Source of the DNA: CALBPI01 sp039821605
GTDB lineage: Bacteria > Pseudomonadota > Gammaproteobacteria > Steroidobacterales > Woeseiaceae
Assembly (NCBI GenBank): GCA_039821605.1
Contig: JBCBNV010000001.1
Span: 682,001 to 746,000, forward strand
Direction of reading: 5' to 3'
DNA length: 64,000 nucleotides
Shown: in pieces, positions 18,017-26,050 of the stretch
Layout of the letters: each line of letters begins with the position of its first letter
Position numbering within the stretch: the stretch's first letter is position 1
The notes under the pieces: model-generated
What the model was told of the DNA's origin: nothing
The model's input: the letters and a program-made list of their open reading frames with translations, nothing else
The model's database searches: none
Translations under genes and position numbers: made by a program

Positions 18017-18721
18017 TTACGCCAGCGCTTCCGAGATGGGGGCCGGCTGCCAGGGTTTCAAGCGCGCGCAGCAGCGGCCAAGCAGCGCGCAGAACGCGCG
18101 GCGGGGCAGGTTGGTGGCGCCCAGCGTCTCAAGATGGGTGGTGTGCATCTGGCAGTCGAGCACGGCGAAGTCGTCGCGCTCGAGCAGGCTGCACAGGTAC
18201 CAGAGCGCAAGTTTCGAGGCGTCGGTGACGCGGTGAAACATCGACTCGCCGAAGAATGCGCCGTCGATGGCCACGCCGTAGATGCCCCCGGCAAGTGACC
18301 CGTTCTGGTAGACCGCGACGCTGTGCGCCCAGCCTGCCCGGTGCAGTTCGATGTAGGCGCGCCGCATGGCGGGCGTAATCCAGGTGCCTTCCTGTCCCGG
18401 GCGTGCTTCGGCGCAGGCATCGATGACTGCCTCGAAGTCGTTATTCGTAGCGAATGACCAGTCGCCGCGTCGCAGCGTGCGCCGTAGCGATCGACTGGCA
18501 TGGAAGTCATGCGGCCGCAACACCATACGCGGGTCCGGGCTCCACCAGAGGATGGGCTGGCCCTCGCTGTACCAGGGGAAAATGCCGCGCTGGTAAGCGG
18601 CCAGCAGCCGTTCGACAGCCAGGTCGCCGCCCGCGGCAAGCAGACCATTGGGCTCGTCGAGCGCCGATTCCGGGTCGGGGAAATCGACGCCGGGCTGCGT
18701 GCCGAGCCAGTACAGGCTCAC
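18017..18721 (-). CDS. aat: Aat, leucyl/phenylalanyl-tRNA-protein transferase
   Basis: 234 residues with the family motifs PNGLLAAGGDL, YQRGIFPWYS, PILWWSPDPRMVL and FGESMFHR. It transfers Leu or Phe from aminoacyl-tRNA to N-terminal Arg/Lys of proteins, creating N-degrons read by ClpS. It overlaps the upstream FemAB-like gene by 4 nt (ATGA), which indicates translational coupling. Confidence 0.97.
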   Translation of the reverse strand: MSLYWLGTQPGVDFPDPESALDEPNGLLAAGGDLAVERLLAAYQRGIFPWYSEGQPILWWSPDPRMVLRPHDFHASRSLRRTLRRGDWSFATNNDFEAVIDACAEARPGQEGTWITPAMRRAYIELHRAGWAHSVAVYQNGSLAGGIYGVAIDGAFFGESMFHRVTDASKLALWYLCSLLERDDFAVLDCQMHTTHLETLGATNLPRRAFCALLGRCCARLKPWQPAPISEALA

Positions 18722-19884
18722 GAGGCGTCCCCCGTGTCGATGGCGCGAAACGGCGAGTGGTCGTCGATGTAGCGCATGTACTGGTCGACGCCCGCGGCCT
18801 CACGTTCGATGTAGTCGCCGATGGCGGCGGCGAACTGCGGGTGGGCGAGCCAGTGCGCCGAGGCCGTGCGCACGGGCAGGAAGCCGCGAGCCACTTTGTG
18901 CTCGCCCTGCGTTCCGGGTTCGAAGCGCGTGATGCCCTCGTTGATGCAGTGCTCGATGCCTTGGTAGTAGCAGGTCTCGAAATGCAGGCTGTGGTAGTCC
19001 CGGTCGCTGCCCCAGTAGCGGCCGTAGAGGCTGTCTTCGCCGCGCAGCAGGATGGCTGCGGCCACGTTGCGTTCGCCGTGTCGCGCGAGCACGACCTCGA
19101 GCGCTGCGGGCTTTGTCTCGCGCAGTGTCTGGAAAAACTCGAGGTTGAGGTAGGGCGTGTGGCCGCGCGCGGCAAACGTGTAGCTGCACAGTCGCCAAGC
19201 GTCGGCCAATTCGGCCTCGCTGATCTCGGTCGCGGGGATAATCACGTGGCGAATGCCGGCCTCGGTCACGCGCCGGCGTTCGCGGCGTGCGTTCTTGCGT
19301 TTCTTACTCGTGAACGCGGCCAGGAAATGATCAAAGTCCGTGTAGCCTTCGTTGTGCCAGTGAAACTGGCAGTCCTGGCGCAGAATCATCCCCGCGGCCT
19401 CGCAGGGCGCGCGCTCGTCATCGGCGATGAACTGCAGGTGTAGCGACGGAAAAGACTGCTCTTGCGCGAAGGACAGCACGGCCGCGAGCATCGCCTCGCG
19501 TATCGCCGTGGCGTCCTCTCCGGGTGCAACGCAGAGCTTGTTGGCCGTGGCCGGCGTAAAGGGCGTGGCGCTCACCAGTTTGGGGTAGTACTCGAGCCCC
19601 GCGCGCCGGTAGGCATCGGCCCAGCCCCAGTCGAACACAAACTCGCCCCAGGAGTGCGCCTTCTGGTAGAGCGGCATGACGGCGACGAGCGCGTCGTCGC
19701 GCTCAACGGTGACGTGACAGGGCAGCCAGCCCGTATCGGCTGAGACACTGCCCGATGTCTCGGCTGCGTCGAGAAACGAATGCGACAGGTGCGGCAAATC
19801 GGGCGCCACAAGGGCGTCCCAGTCGTCAGCACGAATGTCGGACATGGCGGCCTGAAACCGCACGTTCAGGCGTTGTTGCGCCAT
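18718..19884 (-). CDS. FemAB-like GNAT-fold acyltransferase (COG3146/DUF482 type)
   Basis: 388 residues from ATG 19884, with AGGGAG about 11 nt upstream (GTG 19905 is an alternative). Recognisable family segments are HSFLDAAETSG, PLYQKAHSWGEFVFDW, FTSKKRKNARRERR, YGRYWGSDRDYHSLHFETCYYQ and EHKVARGFLP. This uncharacterised family has the double-GNAT fold of FemABX enzymes, some of which use aminoacyl-tRNA. Its substrate is unknown. The last 4 nt overlap the start of aat, so the two proteins are made together. Confidence 0.85.
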   Translation of the reverse strand: MAQQRLNVRFQAAMSDIRADDWDALVAPDLPHLSHSFLDAAETSGSVSADTGWLPCHVTVERDDALVAVMPLYQKAHSWGEFVFDWGWADAYRRAGLEYYPKLVSATPFTPATANKLCVAPGEDATAIREAMLAAVLSFAQEQSFPSLHLQFIADDERAPCEAAGMILRQDCQFHWHNEGYTDFDHFLAAFTSKKRKNARRERRRVTEAGIRHVIIPATEISEAELADAWRLCSYTFAARGHTPYLNLEFFQTLRETKPAALEVVLARHGERNVAAAILLRGEDSLYGRYWGSDRDYHSLHFETCYYQGIEHCINEGITRFEPGTQGEHKVARGFLPVRTASAHWLAHPQFAAAIGDYIEREAAGVDQYMRYIDDHSPFRAIDTGDAS

Positions 19885-19945
19885 GTTGACGGGCACTCCC
19901 TGCACGAGGCCGGTGCGGGTGGTGGGTTTGTAATAATATTGCGGA

Positions 19946-22279
19946 ATGGCTCAGGGAAATACCACAACGTCCTCACCCGAGGGTTCGCCGCTGCGCGCGG
20001 TTCAGACGACAATGTCGCGCACCCTGCGCGAGGGCGCCATGTACCTCGCGCTCGTGACGGCGTTCATGTTGCTGGTCGCGCTCGCCACCTGGCACCCCGA
20101 TGACCCGGGGTTCAGCCAGGCGGCGTCGACGGACCGGATTCACAACCGGATCTCGGTGACGGGCGCCTGGTTTTCGGACTGGGCGTTCACCTGGTTTGGC
20201 ATTGCCGCGTATCTGTTCCCCGTCATGATGCTGACGGCCAGCCTCATGCTTTACCGCGAGCGGCGAAATCCCGAGCCGCTCGACAAGACGGTGTTCGCCG
20301 TGCGCTTTGCGGGCTTCCTGCTGATGCTGGCCGCAAGCTGTGGGCTGGCCACATTGCACTTTTCACCCGGCGAGCTGCGCCAGTCGGCGGGCGGCGTATT
20401 GGGACAGATTGTGGGCGAAGGTTTGCTGGCGCCGCTGGGCATGCTGGGCACGACGCTGCTGCTGCTCGCGGGCTGGTTCGCATCGGTATCCGTGTTCACG
20501 GGCGTGTCCTGGCTTGCGGTCATGGACCGCACCGGGCGGCTTGTGCTGACGGGATTCGAGCGTCTCGGTGCCTGGCGCGATGGCATGAAAGACCGCGCCG
20601 AAGGTCGTCGCGTGCAAGCCGAGCGCAAGGCGACCATCGAAGTCGAGCGCAAGCGCAAGGCGACGCGCGTCAAGCCGCGCATCGAACCGACGCTGCCGCG
20701 TCCCGAACCCAGCGACCGCGCACAGCAGGAACGCCAGGTGCCGCTGTTCGATCCGGCCGAAGCCGGCGAGTTGCCGCCCTTGTCGCTGCTCGACGACCCG
20801 GAACCCGTGGAGGGCGGCTACTCCGAAGAGTCGCTCGAGAAAATGTCGCGTCTGGTGGAGTTGAAGCTCAAGGACTTCGGCATCGACGTCGAGGTCGTTT
20901 CGGTGCAGCCTGGTCCGATCATCACGCGCTTCGAACTCGAACCTGCGCCCGGCGTGAAGTCGGCACAGATCTCGAACCTGGCCAAGGACCTTGCGCGTTC
21001 GCTGTCGGTGATCGCTGTGCGCGTGGTCGAAGTGATTCCGGGTCGGTCCGTGATCGGGCTCGAGATTCCCAATGCCAAGCGCGAGCTCGTGACACTGGGC
21101 GAGATCCTGCGCTCTCGCGCCTACGACGATTCCAACTCGCCGCTCACGCTGGCGCTTGGCAAGGACATTGGCGGCGCCTCGAAAATCGCTGACCTCGGTC
21201 GCATGCCGCATCTGCTCATCGCGGGTACGACGGGCTCGGGTAAGTCGGTCGCCATCAACGCGATGGTGCTGAGCCTTCTGTACAAGTCGACGCCCAACCA
21301 GGTGCGGCTGATCATGATCGACCCGAAGATGCTCGAGTTGTCGGTCTACGAGGGCATCCCGCACTTGCTTGCGCCTGTCGTCACCGACATGAAGGAGGCA
21401 GCCAACGCGTTGCGCTGGTGTGTGGCGGAGATGGAACGCCGCTACAAGCTCATGGCCGCGCTCGGTGTGCGCAACATCGGCGGCTACAACCGCAAGGTGC
21501 GCGAGGCCGCTGAGGCCGGCACGCCGCTCAGGGACCCGCTCTGGCAGCCGCCCGATCTCTTCGATGAAGAAAAGCCCATGCCCGAGGCGCCCGAGCTCAC
21601 GACGCTGCCGTTCATCGTCGTCATCATCGACGAGCTCGCCGACATGATGATGATCGTCGGCAAGAAGGTCGAAGAGCTCATTGCGCGGCTCGCCCAGAAA
21701 GCGCGTGCGTCGGGCATCAACATGATCCTGGCCACGCAGCGGCCCAGCGTCGATGTGATCACAGGCCTGATCAAGGCCAACGTGCCCGCGCGCATCGCCT
21801 TCCAGGTGTCGGCCAAGGTCGACTCGCGCACGATTCTCGACCAGCAGGGCGCTGAGAATCTGCTCGGCCACGGTGACATGCTCTACCTGCCGCCGGGCAC
21901 CTCGCTGCCGGAGCGCGTGCACGGGGCTTTCGTATCCGACAACGAGGTGCACACCGTGGTCAGGCAGCTGCGTGCCTCGGGGACGCCGACCTACATCGAC
22001 GAGGTGTTGTCGGGTCCGGCCACGCCCGTGCCCGGCATGCCAGACGTTGGCGGGCCGATGCCCGACGCCGACACCGAGCAAGACGCGCTCTACGACCAGG
22101 CCGTGGCCATTGTGCTCGAAACCCGCAAGGCGTCGATCTCGGGCATCCAGCGCCGACTCAAGATTGGCTACAACCGCGCGGCTCGCATGGTTGAGGCGAT
22201 GGAGGAGGCTGGTCTCGTCGGACCGCTCGAGGCCAATGGCAGCCGCGAGGTGCTCGCGCCCGCGCCGCCCAAGGACTGA
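19946..22279 (+). CDS. ftsK: FtsK DNA translocase
   Basis: 777 residues, typical of FtsK proteins with a short linker. About four N-terminal transmembrane segments (residues ~30-180) anchor it at the septum. A charged linker precedes the motor (ALGKDIGG, Walker A GTTGSGKS with Lys about 433, Walker B VVIIDELADMMM). The C-terminal winged-helix gamma domain (SISGIQRRLKIGYNRAARM) reads KOPS and contacts XerD. No clear ribosome site precedes ATG 19946; TAATAATAT lies 7-15 nt before it, so the transcript may be short-leadered. The order ftsK-lolA-rarA-serS matches E. coli. Confidence 0.96.
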   Translation: MAQGNTTTSSPEGSPLRAVQTTMSRTLREGAMYLALVTAFMLLVALATWHPDDPGFSQAASTDRIHNRISVTGAWFSDWAFTWFGIAAYLFPVMMLTASLMLYRERRNPEPLDKTVFAVRFAGFLLMLAASCGLATLHFSPGELRQSAGGVLGQIVGEGLLAPLGMLGTTLLLLAGWFASVSVFTGVSWLAVMDRTGRLVLTGFERLGAWRDGMKDRAEGRRVQAERKATIEVERKRKATRVKPRIEPTLPRPEPSDRAQQERQVPLFDPAEAGELPPLSLLDDPEPVEGGYSEESLEKMSRLVELKLKDFGIDVEVVSVQPGPIITRFELEPAPGVKSAQISNLAKDLARSLSVIAVRVVEVIPGRSVIGLEIPNAKRELVTLGEILRSRAYDDSNSPLTLALGKDIGGASKIADLGRMPHLLIAGTTGSGKSVAINAMVLSLLYKSTPNQVRLIMIDPKMLELSVYEGIPHLLAPVVTDMKEAANALRWCVAEMERRYKLMAALGVRNIGGYNRKVREAAEAGTPLRDPLWQPPDLFDEEKPMPEAPELTTLPFIVVIIDELADMMMIVGKKVEELIARLAQKARASGINMILATQRPSVDVITGLIKANVPARIAFQVSAKVDSRTILDQQGAENLLGHGDMLYLPPGTSLPERVHGAFVSDNEVHTVVRQLRASGTPTYIDEVLSGPATPVPGMPDVGGPMPDADTEQDALYDQAVAIVLETRKASISGIQRRLKIGYNRAARMVEAMEEAGLVGPLEANGSREVLAPAPPKD

Positions 22280-22329
22280 GTAGCCACGGCGTCACGGAAC
22301 CCCTGCACGCGACCACGCTCTGAGGTGTC

Positions 22330-23049
22330 ATGAAGCACGCATTTGTATTATTGGTTCTGCTGTTCATCGCGGCGACCGCGTCCGCCCAACAGGCCGAGCT
22401 CGACGCTCGCGCGCAAGCGCTGCTGAAAGCGCTCGCCGAAGATGTCGAATCATTGCGCGGACGGTTCTACCAGACCGTGACGGGTAACGATGGACGGATC
22501 AAGGAACGCGCCGAAGGTGATTTTGCCATCGTGCGTCCGGGGCGCTTCGACTGGGTGTACGTGATGCCGTACGAGCAGCGCATCGTGGCTGACGGCACCA
22601 ACCTCTGGTTGCACGACGTCGATCTCGAACAGGTGTCCGTCCGTGATCAGACTGGCGCGCTTGCGAGTTCTCCGGCCGGCATCTTGGGTGGCGGTGCCGA
22701 TGCGCTCGAGGCGTTCGAGTTCGAAGGGGCCTTCGAGGCCGACAACGTACTCTGGGCCCAGCTCACAGCGACCGATGACAGCAGCGATTTCCGCGCGGTG
22801 CGCATCGGCTTCGACCGCGAATCCGGTGCGCTGGCCGCAATGGAGCTCGGTGACAGTCTCTCGCAACGCACCTTCATTGAATTCTCGGGCGTGGTGCAGA
22901 ACGAACCCGTCGACGCCGCGCGCTTCGAATTTACCCCGCCGCCGGGCGCCGACATCAGTGGCACGCCAGCCGGCATGGTGGCGCCTGAGTCTGCCGTCGG
23001 ACCCGACGCCCCGGAAACGCCGGTCACGATCGTTCCCGGGCTCGGTTAA
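22330..23049 (+). CDS. lolA: LolA periplasmic lipoprotein carrier
   Basis: 239 residues with a signal peptide (KHAFVLLVLLFIAATASAQ). LolA-type core: LRGRFYQTVTG, GDFAIVRPGRFDWVYVMPYEQ, IVADGTNLWLHDVDLEQV. It ferries lipoproteins from LolCDE to LolB. The C-terminus has a Pro-rich extension (about 30 residues) beyond the usual end. The gene lies between ftsK and rarA as in enterics, but a VanZ-like gene is inserted before rarA. Confidence 0.93.
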   Translation: MKHAFVLLVLLFIAATASAQQAELDARAQALLKALAEDVESLRGRFYQTVTGNDGRIKERAEGDFAIVRPGRFDWVYVMPYEQRIVADGTNLWLHDVDLEQVSVRDQTGALASSPAGILGGGADALEAFEFEGAFEADNVLWAQLTATDDSSDFRAVRIGFDRESGALAAMELGDSLSQRTFIEFSGVVQNEPVDAARFEFTPPPGADISGTPAGMVAPESAVGPDAPETPVTIVPGLG

Positions 23050-23051
23050 CC

Positions 23052-23438
23052 GTGCGCGACCTGCGCTTCGCGCAACTCTGGCGGGTTGGCGGATTCGGGC
23101 TGCTCATCTTCATGGTCGTCGCCCTGCTGTCGCCAGGCGGTAATCAGGTCCTGCCGCCGGGCAATTTCGACAAGGCGGCGCACATCATCGGCTTCTTCGG
23201 CGCCACGATGTGGTTTGCGGGCGTGTACCAACGCTCGCGCTGGCTGCACGTGGCCGCCGGCATGATGTTGTTCGGTGTGCTCACCGAACTGGCGCAGGGT
23301 CTGCTCACGCGATCGCGAAGTGCTGATCCCATGGACTTTGTCGCCGACGCCGGGGGCGTGTTGCTGGCGCTGGCCGTCGCACGCCTGGGATTTGAACACT
23401 GGGCGCGTTGGGCGGAGCGGCTACTGGTGCGCTCGTGA
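23052..23438 (+). CDS. VanZ-like small membrane protein
   Basis: 128 residues from a GTG 2 nt after the lolA stop. About four hydrophobic segments carry VanZ-family features: PPGNFDKAAHIIGFFGATMWF, a TELAQGLLTRSRSADPMDF signature and a final hydrophobic helix. Function is unknown in most members. Its last four bases (GTGA) overlap the rarA start, so it is embedded in the lolA-rarA transcript. Confidence 0.82.
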   Translation: MRDLRFAQLWRVGGFGLLIFMVVALLSPGGNQVLPPGNFDKAAHIIGFFGATMWFAGVYQRSRWLHVAAGMMLFGVLTELAQGLLTRSRSADPMDFVADAGGVLLALAVARLGFEHWARWAERLLVRS

Positions 23439-24739
23439 GTATTGACGCGCGACCGCTTGCGGATCGTGCCCGTCCTGCGCGGGTTGCCGACATCGCCGGG
23501 CAGCAGCATGTGCTGGCACCCGGCAAGCCTCTGGCCGAGATTCTTGAGCGCGGACTGCCCGCGTCGTTGATCTTCTGGGGGCCGCCGGGTACGGGCAAGA
23601 CGACGCTGGCGCGGCTCATCGCCGCGAGCGGCGATGCCGAGTTCATCGCGCTGTCTGCTGTCATGGCCGGCGTCCGCGACGTTCGCGCAGCTGTAGATGC
23701 GGCCAAGGCCACGCAGTCGACACAGGGCCGGCGCACGGTGCTGTTCGTCGACGAGGTGCATCGATTCAACAAGGCGCAGCAGGACGCGTTCCTGCCGTTC
23801 ATCGAGGACGGCACGATCCTGTTCGCGGGCGCGACCACCGAAAACCCGGCCTTTGCGCTCAACAACGCGCTGTTGTCCCGCGCCCGGATCATTGTGCTCA
23901 AGGCGTTGCAGGCCGACGATCTCGTCGTGCTCTACCGCGGGCTTGCGGACCGACTCGAGCCTGACGACCAGGTGCTGTCGCTTGCACTGACCGACGAACA
24001 ACTGGCCTGGTTGGCCGATGTCGCCGATGGTGATGCGCGGCGGTTTCTCAATCTCATCGAGCTCTGTGCACAACTTGCCGAGTCCGACGGCAGCCTTGGC
24101 GACGCAGCATTGTCGGAAGTGGCCGAGGGCCGCACGGCGCGTTTTGACAAGGGCGGCGATGCGTTCTACGACCAGATCTCGGCCTTGCACAAGGCGGTTC
24201 GTGGATCGGATCCCGACGCGTCGCTGTATTGGCTGCAGCGCATGCTCACGGCGGGATGTGATCCGCAATACATCGCGCGCCGCGTGATCCGCATGGCCAG
24301 TGAGGACATCGGCAATGCCGATCCGCGCGCGCTTACGATTGCGCTCGACGCCTGGCAGGCACTGGAACGACTGGGCAGCCCCGAGGGCGAGCTCGCGCTG
24401 GGGCAAGCCGTGGTTTTCATGGCCGTGGCCGCCAAGAGCAACGCTGTGTACACGGCCTTCAAGGCGGCTGCCGACGACGCCGGGCAGGGCATCTCGCACG
24501 AGGTCCCCGTACACCTGCGCAATGCCCCGACGGGACTGGCCAAGTCGCTGGGCCACGGGAGCGGCTACCGCTACCCGCACGACGAGCCCGACGGCGTCGC
24601 AGCCGGCGTGGATTACTTTCCGCCGGAAATGGGGCGTCGAACGTACTATCATCCCGTGCCGCGCGGACTCGAACTCAAAGTGCGTGACAAGCTTGCCGCG
24701 TTGGCAAAAGCCAACGCTGCGGCTCGCGACGACGACTGA
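23435..24739 (+). CDS. rarA: RarA (MgsA), replication-associated recombination AAA+ ATPase
   Basis: 434 residues from GTG 23435, which overlaps the VanZ stop; an in-frame start at 23408 would add only non-conserved sequence. Motifs: RPARVADIAGQQHVL, Walker A GPPGTGKTT, Walker B LFVDEVHRFNKAQQDAFLP, sensor 1 GATTENPAF, and the C-terminal ASEDIGNADPRAL and GKA-x-VF segments. It acts at stalled forks with SSB and is related to clamp loaders and RuvB. Confidence 0.96.
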   Translation: MSIDARPLADRARPARVADIAGQQHVLAPGKPLAEILERGLPASLIFWGPPGTGKTTLARLIAASGDAEFIALSAVMAGVRDVRAAVDAAKATQSTQGRRTVLFVDEVHRFNKAQQDAFLPFIEDGTILFAGATTENPAFALNNALLSRARIIVLKALQADDLVVLYRGLADRLEPDDQVLSLALTDEQLAWLADVADGDARRFLNLIELCAQLAESDGSLGDAALSEVAEGRTARFDKGGDAFYDQISALHKAVRGSDPDASLYWLQRMLTAGCDPQYIARRVIRMASEDIGNADPRALTIALDAWQALERLGSPEGELALGQAVVFMAVAAKSNAVYTAFKAAADDAGQGISHEVPVHLRNAPTGLAKSLGHGSGYRYPHDEPDGVAAGVDYFPPEMGRRTYYHPVPRGLELKVRDKLAALAKANAAARDDD

Positions 24740-24778
24740 CGCGCGACAGACCACCGTTTTCCAACAGGCCGGACCGCC

Positions 24779-26050
24779 ATGATCGATCCGAAACTCATGC
24801 GCAACGAGCTTGATGCCGTTGCCGACAATCTTGCCCGACGCGGCTTTGAACTCGACCGCGCGGAACTCGCTGAGCTCGAGTCGAACCGCAAGACCCTGCA
24901 GCTTGAGACCGAGGCGTTGCGCAAGCAGCGCAACGACAGTGCCAAAGCGATCGGCATGGCCAAGGGGCGCGGCGAGGACATCGAGCCGTTGCTGGCCGCC
25001 CAGCGCGAGGCCGGGCAGGCGCTTGACGACCACGAGGCCCGGCTCGCGGCGGTTGCAGAAGCGCTCGAGGCGCTGCAGCTCGGCGTGCCCAACCTGCTCG
25101 ACGCATCGGTGCCCGATGGTCGCGATGAGGCTGACAATGTCGTGGTGCGCACCTGGGGCGAGGCGATTCCGGTTGAGGACGCGCCTGATCACATCGCCAT
25201 CGGCGAAGCCTTGGGTGGTATCGATTTCGCCGCCGCAGCGAGCCTGTCGGGCGCGCGTTTCGCCGTGTTGCGAAGGGATATCGCACGGCTGCACCGCGCG
25301 CTGATCCAGTTCATGCTCGACCTGCACGTCAACGAACACGGCTACGAAGAGGTGTACGTGCCCTACCTCGTGCAATCGCACGCGTTGCGCGGCACGGGAC
25401 AGTTGCCCAAGTTCGAGGAAGACCTGTTCCGCATCGATGATGAGCGCGGCTTCTACCTGATCCCGACGGCTGAGGTGCCCATCACCAATCTCGTGCGCGA
25501 GCAGGTGCTCGACGGCGATCAGTTGCCGCTCAAATTCGCGGCGCACACCCCGTGCTTCCGGTCCGAAGCTGGCTCCTACGGTCAGGACACGCGCGGCATG
25601 ATCCGTCAGCACCAGTTCGAGAAGGTCGAGCTCGTGCACATCGTACGCCCCGAAGATTCCGAGTCTGCGCTGGAAGCGCTCACGGGCCACGCCGAAACCG
25701 TGCTGCAGAAGCTGGCCTTGCCCTATCGGGTCATGGCGCTGTGCGCGGGCGACGTCGGTTTCTCGGCCGCCAGGACTTATGACCTCGAGGTGTGGCTGCC
25801 GGGGCAGGGTCGTTACCGCGAGATCTCGTCGTGCAGCAACTGCCGCGATTTCCAGGCGCGCCGCATGGGTGCCCGATTCCGTCGCGGACCCAAGGAGAAG
25901 CCCGAGCCCGTGCACACGCTCAACGGTTCGGGTGTTGCGGCTGGCCGCGCACTGATCGCTGTGCTCGAGAACTACCGTCTTGAGGACGGCAGCATCCGCG
26001 TGCCCGACGTGCTCAGGCCGTACCTGGGTGGTCGCGAAACGCTGGGCTAA
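24779..26050 (+). CDS. serS: seryl-tRNA synthetase
   Basis: 423 residues. A two-helix antiparallel coiled coil (residues ~30-100) grips tRNA-Ser; the class II catalytic core follows with motif 1 (LHVNEHGYEEVYVPYLV), motif 2 (FRSEAGSYGQDTRGMIRQHQF) and motif 3 (NGSGVAAGRALIAVLENY). The stop TAA overlaps the stop of the convergent channel gene in a shared CTAA. Confidence 0.98.
   Translation: MIDPKLMRNELDAVADNLARRGFELDRAELAELESNRKTLQLETEALRKQRNDSAKAIGMAKGRGEDIEPLLAAQREAGQALDDHEARLAAVAEALEALQLGVPNLLDASVPDGRDEADNVVVRTWGEAIPVEDAPDHIAIGEALGGIDFAAAASLSGARFAVLRRDIARLHRALIQFMLDLHVNEHGYEEVYVPYLVQSHALRGTGQLPKFEEDLFRIDDERGFYLIPTAEVPITNLVREQVLDGDQLPLKFAAHTPCFRSEAGSYGQDTRGMIRQHQFEKVELVHIVRPEDSESALEALTGHAETVLQKLALPYRVMALCAGDVGFSAARTYDLEVWLPGQGRYREISSCSNCRDFQARRMGARFRRGPKEKPEPVHTLNGSGVAAGRALIAVLENYRLEDGSIRVPDVLRPYLGGRETLG

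Noticed and set aside
23144..25915. A 923-residue open frame on the minus strand
   Set aside because: It overlaps VanZ, rarA and serS on the other strand, with amino-acid composition of a GC-shadow frame.
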